The translations under genes were made by a program, and so were the position numbers. The notes under the pieces were generated by a model. That model ran no database searches, had not been told where the DNA came from, and saw only the letters and a program-made list of their open reading frames with translations. A stretch of DNA of 59,543 nucleotides from a virus, in the IMG/VR virus record IMGVR_UViG_3300036846_000476, positions 1 through 59,543 of that record. One strand, written 5' to 3'. Below are positions 14,601-23,619 of this stretch, piece after piece; positions within the stretch are counted from its first letter, which is position 1; each line of letters opens with the position of its first letter.

Positions 14601-17600
14601 CCTGAACGATATCGGTCAGCGGACGCAACACATGATCGAGAACACTCCCCTGATTGCGCGATAGGTTAAACATGTTGCGCAGCACGGTCTTGAACGCGGT
14701 CCACAAATTGGGCCTGCCGCCCAGCTCGGGCCCGAGGCCAAGCTCGTTCAGGATGCGCTGCAGCCTCGGGTTGACCGCGCGCTGCGCCATTAGATCCTGC
14801 AGATGCGCGTCGGTCAGGCTGTAGGTCAGCGCCTCGTCCTTGTCCCGCATCGCGCTTCTGAGCGAGAGCCGTTCGTCCGGCGTCAGCTCGCGGCCAGGTG
14901 CATCGTGCATGCTCTGCAACTGGCTGGTGATCTCATTCAGCGCTGTAAGATGACCGCGCTCGCGATCGGTCAAATCGGCGGTCGGGGCGGTACGCAGGCG
15001 CTCGATGTATTTGTAGGTCGCTGCGTGCAGCGCCTCGTGCAGCACGCTGGTGGCCAAACCATGCGTATCAGCCACATCGCGCAGGTACGGCTCGTTGAAG
15101 GTGATCATTTCCGGGCGCCCGTCTCGGGCGCTGAAATACCGTGCCACCTCCTGCAGGCGCGGCTCGGAAACACCGTAGCGCGCTTGCGCCGCCTCGTGCG
15201 TCATGGCCTGCAGATCAGCCGGCAGCATCCGCTTCAACTGCCTGGCGAGCGCGGCATAGTGCGGCGCCTGGGTCTGGGCGTGTGGGTTATTGATGATCGC
15301 GTCGAGATAGTCGTGGATCGACGCCGGCTCGCCGCGTGCCTGCGAGCGTTCGAGGACATTCCAGAGCGGCTGGTTGAGCGTCGACGAGGCATGCCGCCGA
15401 ACCACCGCACCCAGATTGGCCAGCCCCTCGCGTGCCCGCATCAAGCGCGACGCAACGCTGGCACTAGCGCTGCCCTCCTCGACATTGCGCAGGTTGTCCT
15501 CCAGCAACATCAGATCGGCCAGCCGCTCCTTGCGGTTCAGCTGTTCGTTGATCTCGGCCTGGAGGGTTTTGGTAAGGCCCTGACGCTGCTTCCCACCGGG
15601 TGCCTCTTGCAGCGCCTTGGCTCGCTCGATCAGATCTTTCTCGAGGTTGGGATCGTTAGCGCGGTCAATCTCAGCACGGACGTAATCCCGCAGCCTGTCA
15701 TACAACCGCGCCGGCCCCTGCTTCTGGGAGCCGTAGAGCCGGTGCGCTTCGGCTGGTGACAGTCCTTCGTCGAGCACCCGCTTGACGATCGCCGCAGCGC
15801 GCCGGTCGAGCTTTTCAGGTAATGGTGGTGTCTCCTTAGTACCGGTACTAACCGCCTCGACCGGCCTGCCCTCGGTAGGTTCAAACACCTGCTTCTGTGA
15901 CTTCACCTCCTGGCGTGCTTCCTCGGCCATGCGCGATACCCGCCTGACCGGTGGTGCAGGCGGCGGTTCTTCTGTAGGTGGCGCGGTGTAGACCTTGCCG
16001 CGTTCGGGCGTTGACTCGACCTTCTGAGCCTGGCGCTTACGCAACTGAGCGCCCACAGTTTCTGTTGGTACTGTTGCAGTCTTAGCAGCTTGCTTGGCGC
16101 GCAGCTGCTCTCCTACAGTTCCTGTAGTTTCAGCCGGTGCCTCGGCCCGCGCAGCACGCGCTTGCGCCAGGGCAACCTCGGGCGTTTCACCTCTACCGAT
16201 AACCCCAGTCTCGTCACTGACGGCAAAGCCCTTGCCCTCACGCGCGACCGTCAGCCCTTCGGTCGAGGCGGCAGGCTCAAACGCGGGTTTAGTAGCGGCG
16301 GGTGGAGCACTGCTGCCCTCGCCAGCTGCGAGGTCTTCTAACCTCGCAGCGTGCACGCCGCGATAAACTTCTCCGGTAGCGCTCCTGATGTCGTTGACAA
16401 GCCCAGCACGTTCGAGCGCCTGTTGCTGCTCCGGGGTAAACTGCTCGATCGGGTAGGCGTTCTCCGGTGTCTTGGTCAGCTCGCCAGTAGGAGGTGCCTC
16501 AACGTTCGCACCTTCGCCTTCTCCTGCTGGTGCAGGAGAAGGCTGAGTCGGCGCTTCCTCTTTGGGTGCGAGGTTAGCCGGATCGCGGGCGCGGGCGAAC
16601 TGGTAGGCCTGCTCGGCGGTATCCCCGACAGCCACGACATGACCGTCGGGCGTCTTGACCACATACCCCGGTCCCTGGTCGTCGGGCTCGACAGTCCAGC
16701 CCTCACGCGTTTCCAGGGGCGGCGGCGCTCCCATCGGACCGCGCTCCGATGGTGGTGGCGGTGGGGGCTCGGGATACTTGGTACGCTCGATCGGTTCGTT
16801 GGTGACGCGCCGGGTTCCGGGTTCCTCACCGGCCAACGGCAAGCGGCCCTGCTGCTCGGTGGTGACCGGCAGCTCGCCCTGCTGACCGGTGTCTCGCGCC
16901 GGCTGTGGGGTACTCCGAACACCCGGCAACTCGGGCTGGCCGGGCGGTGGTTCCGGGTACCCCCCGGGGGGTACCCGGAGCTGCGTCGGTGGGGTGGGCA
17001 GCGGAAGCTGCTCCCCAGGCCCCGTAGGCGCCCCAGGAATGGGCAGTTCACCCTGGGTGGGGGGTGGGGCAGGGGGCGGCGCTTCCGGCGCTCCTGGCGC
17101 ACCGTAGGCGCCTGGCGGCCCAGGCTGGGGTGGCGGCGGTGGCTCGGGTGGCGGCACCGGTGGCCCGAACTGCTCGGGCGGGCGCGGCCCATAGGCACCC
17201 GGCGCACCGGGTCCTCCCGATGGCGCCTGCTCACCGGAAGGCGGCGGCGGTCCATAACCGCCGGGCGGTCCCGGTCCAGGCGGTGGGGCCGGCGGCCCGA
17301 ACTGCTCGGGCGGACGCGGACCATAGCTCCCGGGCGGCGGCACGCCGCCTTGCTCCTGCGCCGTCTCGCCCAACGCGGCGCTTTCTTCCGGCGTCACGCC
17401 CTTGTCAGTGGGTGGTGGTGCACGACCGCGCGACCCGAGATACCCGACCGCGCCAAAGAGCGGCGCGCCGATCACACCACCGACCGCTGCTTCGGCAAGC
17501 TGCGCACCGGTGGGAGCTTCGTACTGCCCGGTCGCGGCTGCCTTCGGCAACGGCTCGGCAAACGCCCCAGCCGTGGTGATCAGCGGCATACCGACTACGG

Positions 17601-18411
17601 CGCGTCCGACGTTCTGCCACAAGCCTGCACCCGCAGCGCCGTGCACGAACGGGGCGGGTGCACCGGCTAGCGCACCCCCAACCGTCGCACCAGTAATGGC
17701 AGCACCGAGATCGCCGTTGTTCTCACGGGCTGCCTTGTTGGCACCCGAGATCGCACCGGCCACAACCATCACCGGCACACCAGCGGTTATATAGGCCGCG
17801 ATCTGTGGCAACACCTCGCCGATCTTGCCCAGTCCATAACGCATCGCACTATCTGGGTCTTGCATCGCCTCGGTGAGGCTCTGCACCGTCGGCGCCAGGT
17901 CTTTGGCGGCGTAGTCGTTGTATTTTTTGAGTTGTGCCTTATCAGCGGTCGCGAGCGATTGGAGATAACTACTGCCAGTCCAGGTCGCGAGGTTTTGCTC
18001 GGCGGTGTTGGCAACGTCGGCAACCTCAGATACCAGATCATGCGCGCCACGCTGGATGCCGCGACTGACCTCACCAAGATAACCGGGTTTTTCTTCTGGC
18101 GGTGGCGGGGCCTCTGGCTCACCCATAAGCTGAGACAATGTCATTGGTGGACCGACCGGTGTCGGTGGCGGTCCCGATCTTCCTGCTGCTGCTCTCGCCA
18201 ATAGGTCTGCGTTAGTGACCCGTCCTAGCGGCACCACCGAAGACCGCACCGGCAGCGCCTGCTGCGGCGGCCCTGTTGCTACTCCCTCGTCGCCACCAGC
18301 ATCGAGAGGCGGCGCGCCACCGCCGGCTCCCTCTACATCAAGATCGGCGCCGGGATCGACCTCGGCGTCGGGATCAGTATCCGGGTCCGGCGCAAGCGCT
18401 GTGCGTGCCAT
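11620..18411 (-). CDS. Giant internal virion/ejection protein (large polyvalent protein)
   Basis: 2263 residues, the largest gene. Order: N-terminal disordered Pro-rich part, a hydrophobic segment near residues 210-330 with glycine zipper-like repeats, then a long Pro/Gly-rich linker (about 340-550) with two copies of YGPRPPEQFGPP and several QGELP-type motifs. A helical middle follows, and a C-terminal helical domain of about 450 residues with membrane-like stretches (LLTHAMVSGTTAAVFGSLPV). Such giants in podoviruses (T7 gp16-like ejection proteins, polyvalent proteins) travel in the capsid and enter the cell with DNA. A metal site HEALHAATY (HExxH-like) near residue 1115 hints at a peptidase domain. 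It holds a family A site (15836) and a family B site (16114). Confidence 0.75.
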   Translation of the reverse strand: MARTALAPDPDTDPDAEVDPGADLDVEGAGGGAPPLDAGGDEGVATGPPQQALPVRSSVVPLGRVTNADLLARAAAGRSGPPPTPVGPPMTLSQLMGEPEAPPPPEEKPGYLGEVSRGIQRGAHDLVSEVADVANTAEQNLATWTGSSYLQSLATADKAQLKKYNDYAAKDLAPTVQSLTEAMQDPDSAMRYGLGKIGEVLPQIAAYITAGVPVMVVAGAISGANKAARENNGDLGAAITGATVGGALAGAPAPFVHGAAGAGLWQNVGRAVVGMPLITTAGAFAEPLPKAAATGQYEAPTGAQLAEAAVGGVIGAPLFGAVGYLGSRGRAPPPTDKGVTPEESAALGETAQEQGGVPPPGSYGPRPPEQFGPPAPPPGPGPPGGYGPPPPSGEQAPSGGPGAPGAYGPRPPEQFGPPVPPPEPPPPPQPGPPGAYGAPGAPEAPPPAPPPTQGELPIPGAPTGPGEQLPLPTPPTQLRVPPGGYPEPPPGQPELPGVRSTPQPARDTGQQGELPVTTEQQGRLPLAGEEPGTRRVTNEPIERTKYPEPPPPPPSERGPMGAPPPLETREGWTVEPDDQGPGYVVKTPDGHVVAVGDTAEQAYQFARARDPANLAPKEEAPTQPSPAPAGEGEGANVEAPPTGELTKTPENAYPIEQFTPEQQQALERAGLVNDIRSATGEVYRGVHAARLEDLAAGEGSSAPPAATKPAFEPAASTEGLTVAREGKGFAVSDETGVIGRGETPEVALAQARAARAEAPAETTGTVGEQLRAKQAAKTATVPTETVGAQLRKRQAQKVESTPERGKVYTAPPTEEPPPAPPVRRVSRMAEEARQEVKSQKQVFEPTEGRPVEAVSTGTKETPPLPEKLDRRAAAIVKRVLDEGLSPAEAHRLYGSQKQGPARLYDRLRDYVRAEIDRANDPNLEKDLIERAKALQEAPGGKQRQGLTKTLQAEINEQLNRKERLADLMLLEDNLRNVEEGSASASVASRLMRAREGLANLGAVVRRHASSTLNQPLWNVLERSQARGEPASIHDYLDAIINNPHAQTQAPHYAALARQLKRMLPADLQAMTHEAAQARYGVSEPRLQEVARYFSARDGRPEMITFNEPYLRDVADTHGLATSVLHEALHAATYKYIERLRTAPTADLTDRERGHLTALNEITSQLQSMHDAPGRELTPDERLSLRSAMRDKDEALTYSLTDAHLQDLMAQRAVNPRLQRILNELGLGPELGGRPNLWTAFKTVLRNMFNLSRNQGSVLDHVLRPLTDIVQAGSEFRRFGPDRGPAAEAADQRSALVHNTNAMETPINQRTERAMETMRALFAQPFNAGRRLALSTMPLDAIERYNRQLVPEVTEVRSAREGATARSSQERHAYEPTVTNLAERLRRGPDSEKLKTLINDVSLANVKLGSENPRANDHLATPEQRDNLAELQDRFNRLHPAAQQAYRDLRDVYQQWRADQEKVNIEDVLRRVTDLTPQERADWAERAKTDAGLDELAGRGNPDVIQRELAKALQAGRIQGDYFPLRRHGQYVVTYGNRDVPGSYGVEMFERYTQAQVRRAELAREGASNVSRVFVKSQEQASRIIPERSLNTIDQELSRRNVDADTRDQVREAIAELMLRTMTRSVSHMASMRREGVSGASSDHARILNQEFMAHTSRMGNIATRADELDAIRRMEERVRDLHQTAESDADAQRAQTVLDAVKGRTAPADGDTSSDMLGTTARGFTNTSFVNNLMRIGHFAVQLADAHSNAVSLIGARHGFGATGLGLARNMATLAGEAGRFTGRNAMKAVAGELKLADWDISNLYRQRMIKSGMPEDHANRLVQALNDASLIDHTMVREIQRMAGPEGFLTGVRGKYVPWLPNIVTNTMNLFAVGEHAMDSMNRTVIAKTAFDMELRRNNGNVDDAINYAMQQARDTMPNYNLHNKGTITTSRGRLGQFAAPVLQYRLYGLHQYGLLGNLVNEALRRSGPERTEAVKALGAMLLTHAMVSGTTAAVFGSLPVMIGLGLYDYATGSDRPHTNEHLETMTRNWLRDTVGKTPAEVLARGVFTLGGIRLSTVKLANAIEAPELRDFSRTGLLNLMAQAVTGAAGDTIESYFQAGRNAINGNFSGLTRGVLPRIITDPIQAYQWSTRGVTSPRGDVILPANKFSTYDALLKATGFNPDDVGIARDARNAEQTERQVDKDEHSQLLQKMLTALPADRGKVITQIGEYNKTHPTTPITMKTIQSELKAQAVANATPGTYGLHIPKKEVPALSQVGRFAQ
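15836..15851. promoter_or_regulatory. Family A palindrome, exact, inside the giant gene
   Basis: Read on the minus strand as Val-Ser-Thr-Gly-Thr-Lys. Confidence 0.85.
16114..16126. promoter_or_regulatory. Family B operator (TACAGTTCCTGTA), inside a gene
   Basis: Perfect dyad, identical to the one at 34098. It lies in the part of the giant gene where the peptide TVGEQLRAKQ is repeated as TVGAQLRKRQ; the second copy has a degenerate match (CACAGTTTCTGTT). Confidence 0.5.
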
Positions 18412-20886
18412 CTATGGTCCAGCCCCTTGCAAGGCTGTCGGACTTGTATATGACGGCCTCACCCCGGTTGGTGTTGCGCCAATCGGTGATTGTGGTGCAG
18501 CAGGTGCAGCAGGTACAGCAGCAGTATTTGTGGCTGGTGCCATACGCAGCTGCGATACTGTCCCCGCTGGAATGGTCGCCAATGGAATGTTCGGGCGGCT
18601 CGGATCGACGACTCGCATAGACCCATCAGACATCGGCTGGAGATTGTATCGGTTCGCGGTAATGCCACTTGCAACCTCTTTGGCCTGGGGCGTGAACATA
18701 CCCTGGCGACGAAGCGCACCGAACAACCCAGACTCTTGGGCCTGTTGTGGAGTTACCGGCAGCGGCTGACCCGCTATGTCAACCGTTGGATAATTTGTCG
18801 CCACGTCTTTAGCGACCTCATTTTCATGGGCCGCGAATGTGTCACGCTGTCTTGCTTGCGCATTAAACACGGCGCGGGCATTAGCGCTCTCCTGAGTGTT
18901 GGCATTAGTGGCTATGCGCGTATCAAGCTCAGCTTGCTTCAAATCCTGGCGCATTCCAGGCAGCGCATCGTAATAGCGGTCGAGCGTCGCCTTATGATTG
19001 ATGTCGGAAATCGCCTTCTGTTCCTCGAGGTTGGTTTTCAAAAACGTCTGTGGGTCCATCGTCTGGTTGAGCATCCCAGCGACACCTTGCGGTGTAATCT
19101 GAAACGGATTACCGATCGGTTGCCCGGTATCCTCGCTGTAGCGCTGACCGAAAATACCATTGCTAGTCGCCTGGAATGTCATCGTGCCGCCGTCTGGCAC
19201 GAAGCTGTAGGCCTTGGCCAGCATGTGTGCCGCGCCGTTGTTGTCACCAACCCTCAACATTCTATAAGCTTGCATTAGTGACTGGTTGGCACCGACATGC
19301 GACATCTGAAAGACGAACTCGGCGGCGCGCTGCGCCCCGACCATGTCACCCTTAGCAACGAACGCACCGACAATCTTCGCCTGGGCCGCCCGCCACTGGT
19401 CGCTCATGTTCATGCCGGCAGGCATACTATGCGTCATGTAGGTCATGAAACCCTGCGGCCCGCCCTGTAGCCCAGCCTGCACCAGTTTCAAGGGCGACAC
19501 TGCACCCGAACTGGTAAGCTTGGGCTGACCTTGATCGGTCGCAGTTGCCGGCGAGATCGGAGCTTGAGTACCGGCACCAGGTTGCGCACCACCTTGCGTG
19601 GTAGGCTGGCCTGGTGCAGCCGCTGCTTGAGTAGGCGCAGTACCACCAGCGGGTGCAGCTGGTGCTGCTGGTGCTGGTGCCGGTCCAGGTGGTGCAGCTG
19701 GTGGTGCATTAGGAGGAACATTAGCTTGTGCAGGCGGGATCGCTGCGGTTGCAGAGGGTCCCTCTGCTGTATCTTCGGCAGGCGCAGCAGAAACTCCCTC
19801 ACCACCAAGCGCAGACGCCCGGCCAGTCTGAAAGTCTTTCAAAAAATCAAATCCGTCAGCACCGTGTTCCTTTTGCTCCTCAGGCGACATCCGCGACAAC
19901 GAATTGACCTTATCGCCACCTATACGGTTCGCCATGATCGCCGACGGTGTGCGTGCACCAAACTGGTCCGACAGGTTCTTATACTTCATCGCGCCCAGCA
20001 TCAGGTTGGTAACCGGGTCTTGCAGGTCACTACTAAAGTGATGCTCGGGGTCGAGCTGCTCGGCTTCGGCTTTGGTAATACCCGTCAAACCAATTCGGCC
20101 GTCCTGGTCGAAGGCCGGATCGTTCTTGCTTTGCGCGTAAATCAGGTTCGCCAGATCGAACGGTGAGATATCCACCGCCGCCGCAACCTTGGTAACCTCG
20201 TCGTAAAGACCAGGGTCTTGTTTTTGTAATGCAACGTACCGCATCGGCGAGAGTTCGATCTTGCGCGTCACCGCGGGATGTTCGGTATCGTCACCCAAGG
20301 CCGCGACCGGTTGACCGCGCGCACCCTTGATGTTGTCGAGGACGTTGACGTTCTCGGAACTCTGAATTTGCTTGGGTATTGGTGTAACGCCCTGCTCGGC
20401 AGTGCTGGGAAGGTCACCGGTCGGGAGCGCCGCCTGTGGGAGCGCAGGCGCTGCCGGGATTGGCGGAATGACCTCGGCGGTGCTCGGAAGATCACCGGTC
20501 GGCGAAGGCGCCGCAGGGGGTGCAGCGTAGGACCCGGTCGGTTGAGTACCAGCCGCCGGCGGTAACGTAGGATCGCCCGAGGCAGTACCTCCCGTCTGAC
20601 CTTGTTGGTAAAGCTGGTTGGCCTGAGCTACCTGCTCCGGCGTCATCATCGGATCGCCAGTGTAGCCCAACGATCCCGACGGAAGCGGTATCCCGCCGGC
20701 GGTTGGGATTGGGATGGCGCGTGGCGGCCCGACGCCAACGACGAAATTACCGCCAGAGGGTGGCTCCGGCGCGTCTATTGCACCGGGAACACCACCGGCT
20801 TGCGCCGCCGCAACCGAGGGCGCGGCAGGAGGTGGGTTGGCGTACTGGTCCAGACCAGTATCGTCATCTAAAGCGGTGCGTGCCAT
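18412..20886 (-). CDS. Internal virion protein with lytic-transglycosylase-like domain
   Basis: 824 residues. Pro/Ala-rich ends flank a helical domain at about 225-330 (EVTKVAAAVDISPFDLANLI, NDPAFDQDGRIGLTGIT, PVTNLMLGAMKYKNL) that resembles lysozyme-like transglycosylase folds; the catalytic Glu typical of the family appears to be Gln (YAQSKNDP), so activity is doubtful. The C-terminal half is helical (QKAISDINHKATLDRYYDAL). Position between the giant protein and another internal protein fits the ejection complex. The start is followed upstream by a family A palindrome (20889). Confidence 0.65.
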   Translation of the reverse strand: MARTALDDDTGLDQYANPPPAAPSVAAAQAGGVPGAIDAPEPPSGGNFVVGVGPPRAIPIPTAGGIPLPSGSLGYTGDPMMTPEQVAQANQLYQQGQTGGTASGDPTLPPAAGTQPTGSYAAPPAAPSPTGDLPSTAEVIPPIPAAPALPQAALPTGDLPSTAEQGVTPIPKQIQSSENVNVLDNIKGARGQPVAALGDDTEHPAVTRKIELSPMRYVALQKQDPGLYDEVTKVAAAVDISPFDLANLIYAQSKNDPAFDQDGRIGLTGITKAEAEQLDPEHHFSSDLQDPVTNLMLGAMKYKNLSDQFGARTPSAIMANRIGGDKVNSLSRMSPEEQKEHGADGFDFLKDFQTGRASALGGEGVSAAPAEDTAEGPSATAAIPPAQANVPPNAPPAAPPGPAPAPAAPAAPAGGTAPTQAAAAPGQPTTQGGAQPGAGTQAPISPATATDQGQPKLTSSGAVSPLKLVQAGLQGGPQGFMTYMTHSMPAGMNMSDQWRAAQAKIVGAFVAKGDMVGAQRAAEFVFQMSHVGANQSLMQAYRMLRVGDNNGAAHMLAKAYSFVPDGGTMTFQATSNGIFGQRYSEDTGQPIGNPFQITPQGVAGMLNQTMDPQTFLKTNLEEQKAISDINHKATLDRYYDALPGMRQDLKQAELDTRIATNANTQESANARAVFNAQARQRDTFAAHENEVAKDVATNYPTVDIAGQPLPVTPQQAQESGLFGALRRQGMFTPQAKEVASGITANRYNLQPMSDGSMRVVDPSRPNIPLATIPAGTVSQLRMAPATNTAAVPAAPAAPQSPIGATPTGVRPSYTSPTALQGAGP

Positions 20887-20888
20887 GT

Positions 20889-20904
20889 TTAGTACCGGTA
20901 CTAA
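20889..20904. promoter_or_regulatory. Family A palindrome, exact, between internal virion genes
   Basis: Supplies the TAG stop of the 20901-22064 gene and lies just before the start at 20886. Confidence 0.85.
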
Positions 20905-22064
20905 TCCTCAGTGGTAGTGCCGTCGTCGACGGCAGCATCAGGATCTTCAACTTGTGACGGACCGGGCAACGCTGTTTGTTGAGGTGCTCCACCACCGACC
21001 AACGGACCATTCGGGGCAGGAGGACTGCCGGCTCGCGTTTGCGGCAGCCATGTTTCAATCGGCAATTGGCCGCCCGCACCCTGGTAAACCTCAAAACTAT
21101 GACGTTCAGCCGGGCTTGGCGAGGCGGCGCCTGCGAGAACGCTTTGGGCATACGGTGTAGGGCGGCTCACCTGACGCCCTCTAGGCACCCTGTACCCTGG
21201 ATCACCCGGACCCAAGTTAGGCGTAGGATTGGGAATAGCCTGACCACTACCCTGCACACCCGGAGTAGATGTTCCCATCGGCGTGTAAGGCCCACCACCA
21301 CCTAGCGCGCCACCAGCAGCCAGCGTTGGTGCTGTTGCCGTTGATGGTGTTGGTACCGTTCCTTGTGACGCTGCCGGCAAATACGCGGCGCGGAACTGGC
21401 GCATATAGGACTGGTTGTTGTTAAGTCCGTTCCAAGCCTGCGGCCCCTGCTTCTGATGAATTAAATCAGCCATCTGCGCCTGTACACCAGGCGTAAACTT
21501 TGTGGTGTTTGGATCGAGCCCCAGCGCCTTAGAGGTCCAGAACAAATTCGACCGGTTGATCTGAAACCCACCAAAATCCGGACCCGGCAATTTAGCAATG
21601 TTGGAAATCGTCGTGTTCACGAGATCGTTCTTAGTCTGACCAGGCTTCTCACCCGCCATAACGTTGTAATCGATCCCGTTCGGACCCCAGGTACCCTCGG
21701 ACTTTGATATGATGCTTTGCTGCAAATCGTTCAGGCTCCCATAACCTCCGCCCCTAACAGCACCACCGGGAGTCATAATTTGATCACCACCACCAAGATA
21801 ACCACCGCCATCAGACGGTGCACCACCTGAACCAGAACCATCAGGAGCAACACCGGATGACGGGTAACCCGTCACACCACCACTACCGTAGTCGCCAGTG
21901 CCACCACCACTACCGTAATCACCACTCAGTGCATTCGCTATATCCTTACCGCCCTCGCGCAATTGCCGCGACGTCTGCAGGTCGTCATAAGTCTTCACCA
22001 GCTCCTGCGCAGACTTGGCGCCGCTGAACAACCCTGTAACGAATGAACCGAGTGCGAACGCCAT
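20901..22064 (-). CDS. Internal virion protein with lysozyme-like domain
   Basis: 387 residues. After a helical N-terminus and a Gly-rich linker, residues about 110-230 (SIISKSEGTWGPNGIDYNVM, then DFGGFQINRSNLFWTSKALG) look like a muramidase/transglycosylase domain: Glu in KSEGTW is a plausible catalytic acid, and GGFQI matches the substrate-cleft pattern. The C-terminal ~150 residues are Pro/Gly-rich. It would open the cell wall during DNA entry. The stop codon lies in a family A palindrome. The TAATG junction couples it to the upstream gene. Confidence 0.65.
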   Translation of the reverse strand: MAFALGSFVTGLFSGAKSAQELVKTYDDLQTSRQLREGGKDIANALSGDYGSGGGTGDYGSGGVTGYPSSGVAPDGSGSGGAPSDGGGYLGGGDQIMTPGGAVRGGGYGSLNDLQQSIISKSEGTWGPNGIDYNVMAGEKPGQTKNDLVNTTISNIAKLPGPDFGGFQINRSNLFWTSKALGLDPNTTKFTPGVQAQMADLIHQKQGPQAWNGLNNNQSYMRQFRAAYLPAASQGTVPTPSTATAPTLAAGGALGGGGPYTPMGTSTPGVQGSGQAIPNPTPNLGPGDPGYRVPRGRQVSRPTPYAQSVLAGAASPSPAERHSFEVYQGAGGQLPIETWLPQTRAGSPPAPNGPLVGGGAPQQTALPGPSQVEDPDAAVDDGTTTED

Positions 22065-23137
22065 TATGCAAACGCCGTAGCAAGGCCGCCAATGCCACCA
22101 ACCAATTGACCGAGACCGCTAGCAAACTGGTTCTGCTGCGCCACCATCGCGTTGAAGTTTTGCATCTGCGCGCTAAAGCCGCTCGTCAACGCTCCGGCAC
22201 CGGCCTGAATTGCACCAGACTCGTTGCCAAGCGCGCTGGTGCCGCCACCAAACAGACTACCGGTCAAACTAGCACTGGTCCCAGCCAAGGTCGTGTACGG
22301 GTTGGCAAAGGCTCCGTAGGCAGTCGGTGAGCCCGTCGCAGCCGAACCAACCTGCAGGGCCTGGTTCGCAGCGCCGATACCGGCACCGCCGGCTGCTCCG
22401 CTGGTGATCCCAGACGACGAAGCTCCGGTGCCGGCCGCGATCTGCCCGAGCGCCACGGTGGGCAGCTTCTGACCCACCGCAATCGCCTGCTGCGTCAGAC
22501 CCGCGCCGGTCAGCTCCGATGCCCGCCGCGCCTGGGTGCCGGCCGCCGCCGACGCCGCCGCCTGCTGCGACCGCATGATTGCGTCCGCACCCTGGTAGCG
22601 AGCCTGCGAGGGATCGATGCCATAGGATCTAAGCTGATTACGTGCCGCATCGGCCTGCGCGCCAAAGCTGGTCGCCACGTCGGCCTGCGCCCCCGCCGAC
22701 GCCGCCGCCGCACGCACCGGGGTGTTGTAATTGGTCGCAAAACTAGCAAACGCGTTCTCGATCGGCGAGAACGTCGACATATAGCGGGCATAGGTATCCG
22801 CCGCTTGCTGCCGTTGCGTCTCGGCAACCTGCATCTGCTCAGTCGCGTTTTGACCGGCCAGCTTGCTCAACGCATCCTGAGACGAGAGGTAATCCTTGGC
22901 GTATGGCCAGACCGTGTTGAACTGATCCTGGCCAAATTTCTGGGCGTCCTGCGACATCTGAAAATACTGGTCGCCACGCGCCGCCGCTTGATCAGCATAC
23001 TTTTGCTGGGCAGCGAGCTGCTCCTGGCCAAGCTGGAACTGGAGATCGGCGGCATGGCTATCGGCAGCCGCAGTCTGCTGCGACGCCTGGACGAACGGCG
23101 TGTAGTCGGGGGGCGGCGGCGGGGATGCCTTACCCAT
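22064..23137 (-). CDS. Internal virion protein (T7 gp14-like class)
   Basis: 357 residues, Ala/Gln-rich and helical (QTAAADSHAADLQFQLGQEQ), with the pattern RNQLRSYGIDPSQARYQG that I know from podovirus internal proteins annotated near the tail genes. The C-terminus is Gly/Ala-rich and hydrophobic (GQLVGGIGGLATAFA). This protein probably helps build the ejection channel. Family B operator just upstream at 23158. Confidence 0.65.
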   Translation of the reverse strand: MGKASPPPPPDYTPFVQASQQTAAADSHAADLQFQLGQEQLAAQQKYADQAAARGDQYFQMSQDAQKFGQDQFNTVWPYAKDYLSSQDALSKLAGQNATEQMQVAETQRQQAADTYARYMSTFSPIENAFASFATNYNTPVRAAAASAGAQADVATSFGAQADAARNQLRSYGIDPSQARYQGADAIMRSQQAAASAAAGTQARRASELTGAGLTQQAIAVGQKLPTVALGQIAAGTGASSSGITSGAAGGAGIGAANQALQVGSAATGSPTAYGAFANPYTTLAGTSASLTGSLFGGGTSALGNESGAIQAGAGALTSGFSAQMQNFNAMVAQQNQFASGLGQLVGGIGGLATAFA

Positions 23138-23619
23138 CAGGCTACCTTTCCCGCTTCTATAGGACCTATAGTATTGCGGGTTTTGTTAGAGCGCCAGGTT
23201 TTTGGCTGGTAGTTCAACCAGGGGCACTGATCGCGGGTCATCGTCAGGACCATCAGGTGCACCCCAGGCGCGACCAGGTCCCTGATCACAGCCTCGAGGT
23301 GCCAGCCGCCGCGCAGGTCGGTGGCCAGGGCCAGGTGATTATCGGAACGCACCGGGCCCACCAGCTTATGACAGCCGCACTGGTTGAAGGCGTAGTCGAA
23401 GACCAGCCAGGCCAGCTCGCGCGAGAACCAGCGCGAGTCCTCGGCGCCCATATGGGCCGACCACGAGTTCCCCATGTAATCCGCCAGCACGATCCCACCC
23501 AGGATCGTGCCATCGTCACGATGCGATGAGAATGCATGATCACAGGCCGGATTAAAACAACCGCCGGCATGCTCCATGATCCAGTCACCGGCACCGGGCG
23601 CGTCAATCTGTACCTTCAT
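23137..23619 (-). CDS. GNAT-like acetyltransferase fold protein
   Basis: 160 residues with the layout of a GNAT domain: N-terminal strands, then AWLVFDYAFNQCGCHKLVGP, HLALATDLRGGWHLEAVIRD and a final LMVLTMTRDQCPWL. This matches the pattern of GNAT proteins often found between podovirus tail-fibre and internal virion genes. The substrate is unknown; modification of a fibre or a host protein is possible. Its ends overlap both neighbours by a few bases. Confidence 0.65.
   Translation of the reverse strand: MKVQIDAPGAGDWIMEHAGGCFNPACDHAFSSHRDDGTILGGIVLADYMGNSWSAHMGAEDSRWFSRELAWLVFDYAFNQCGCHKLVGPVRSDNHLALATDLRGGWHLEAVIRDLVAPGVHLMVLTMTRDQCPWLNYQPKTWRSNKTRNTIGPIEAGKVA
23158..23170. promoter_or_regulatory. 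Family B operator, perfect dyad (TATAGGACCTATA)
   Basis: Extended CTATAGGACCTATAG (23157-23171) is a perfect palindrome with odd centre. It is 20 bases before the start at 23137, inside the 3' end of the GNAT-like gene. Confidence 0.7.

Noticed and set aside
11620-18411. Virion RNA polymerase as in N4-like phages
   Set aside because: Although giant and virion-type, I see no T7-like polymerase motifs, and it is much shorter than the N4 enzyme.
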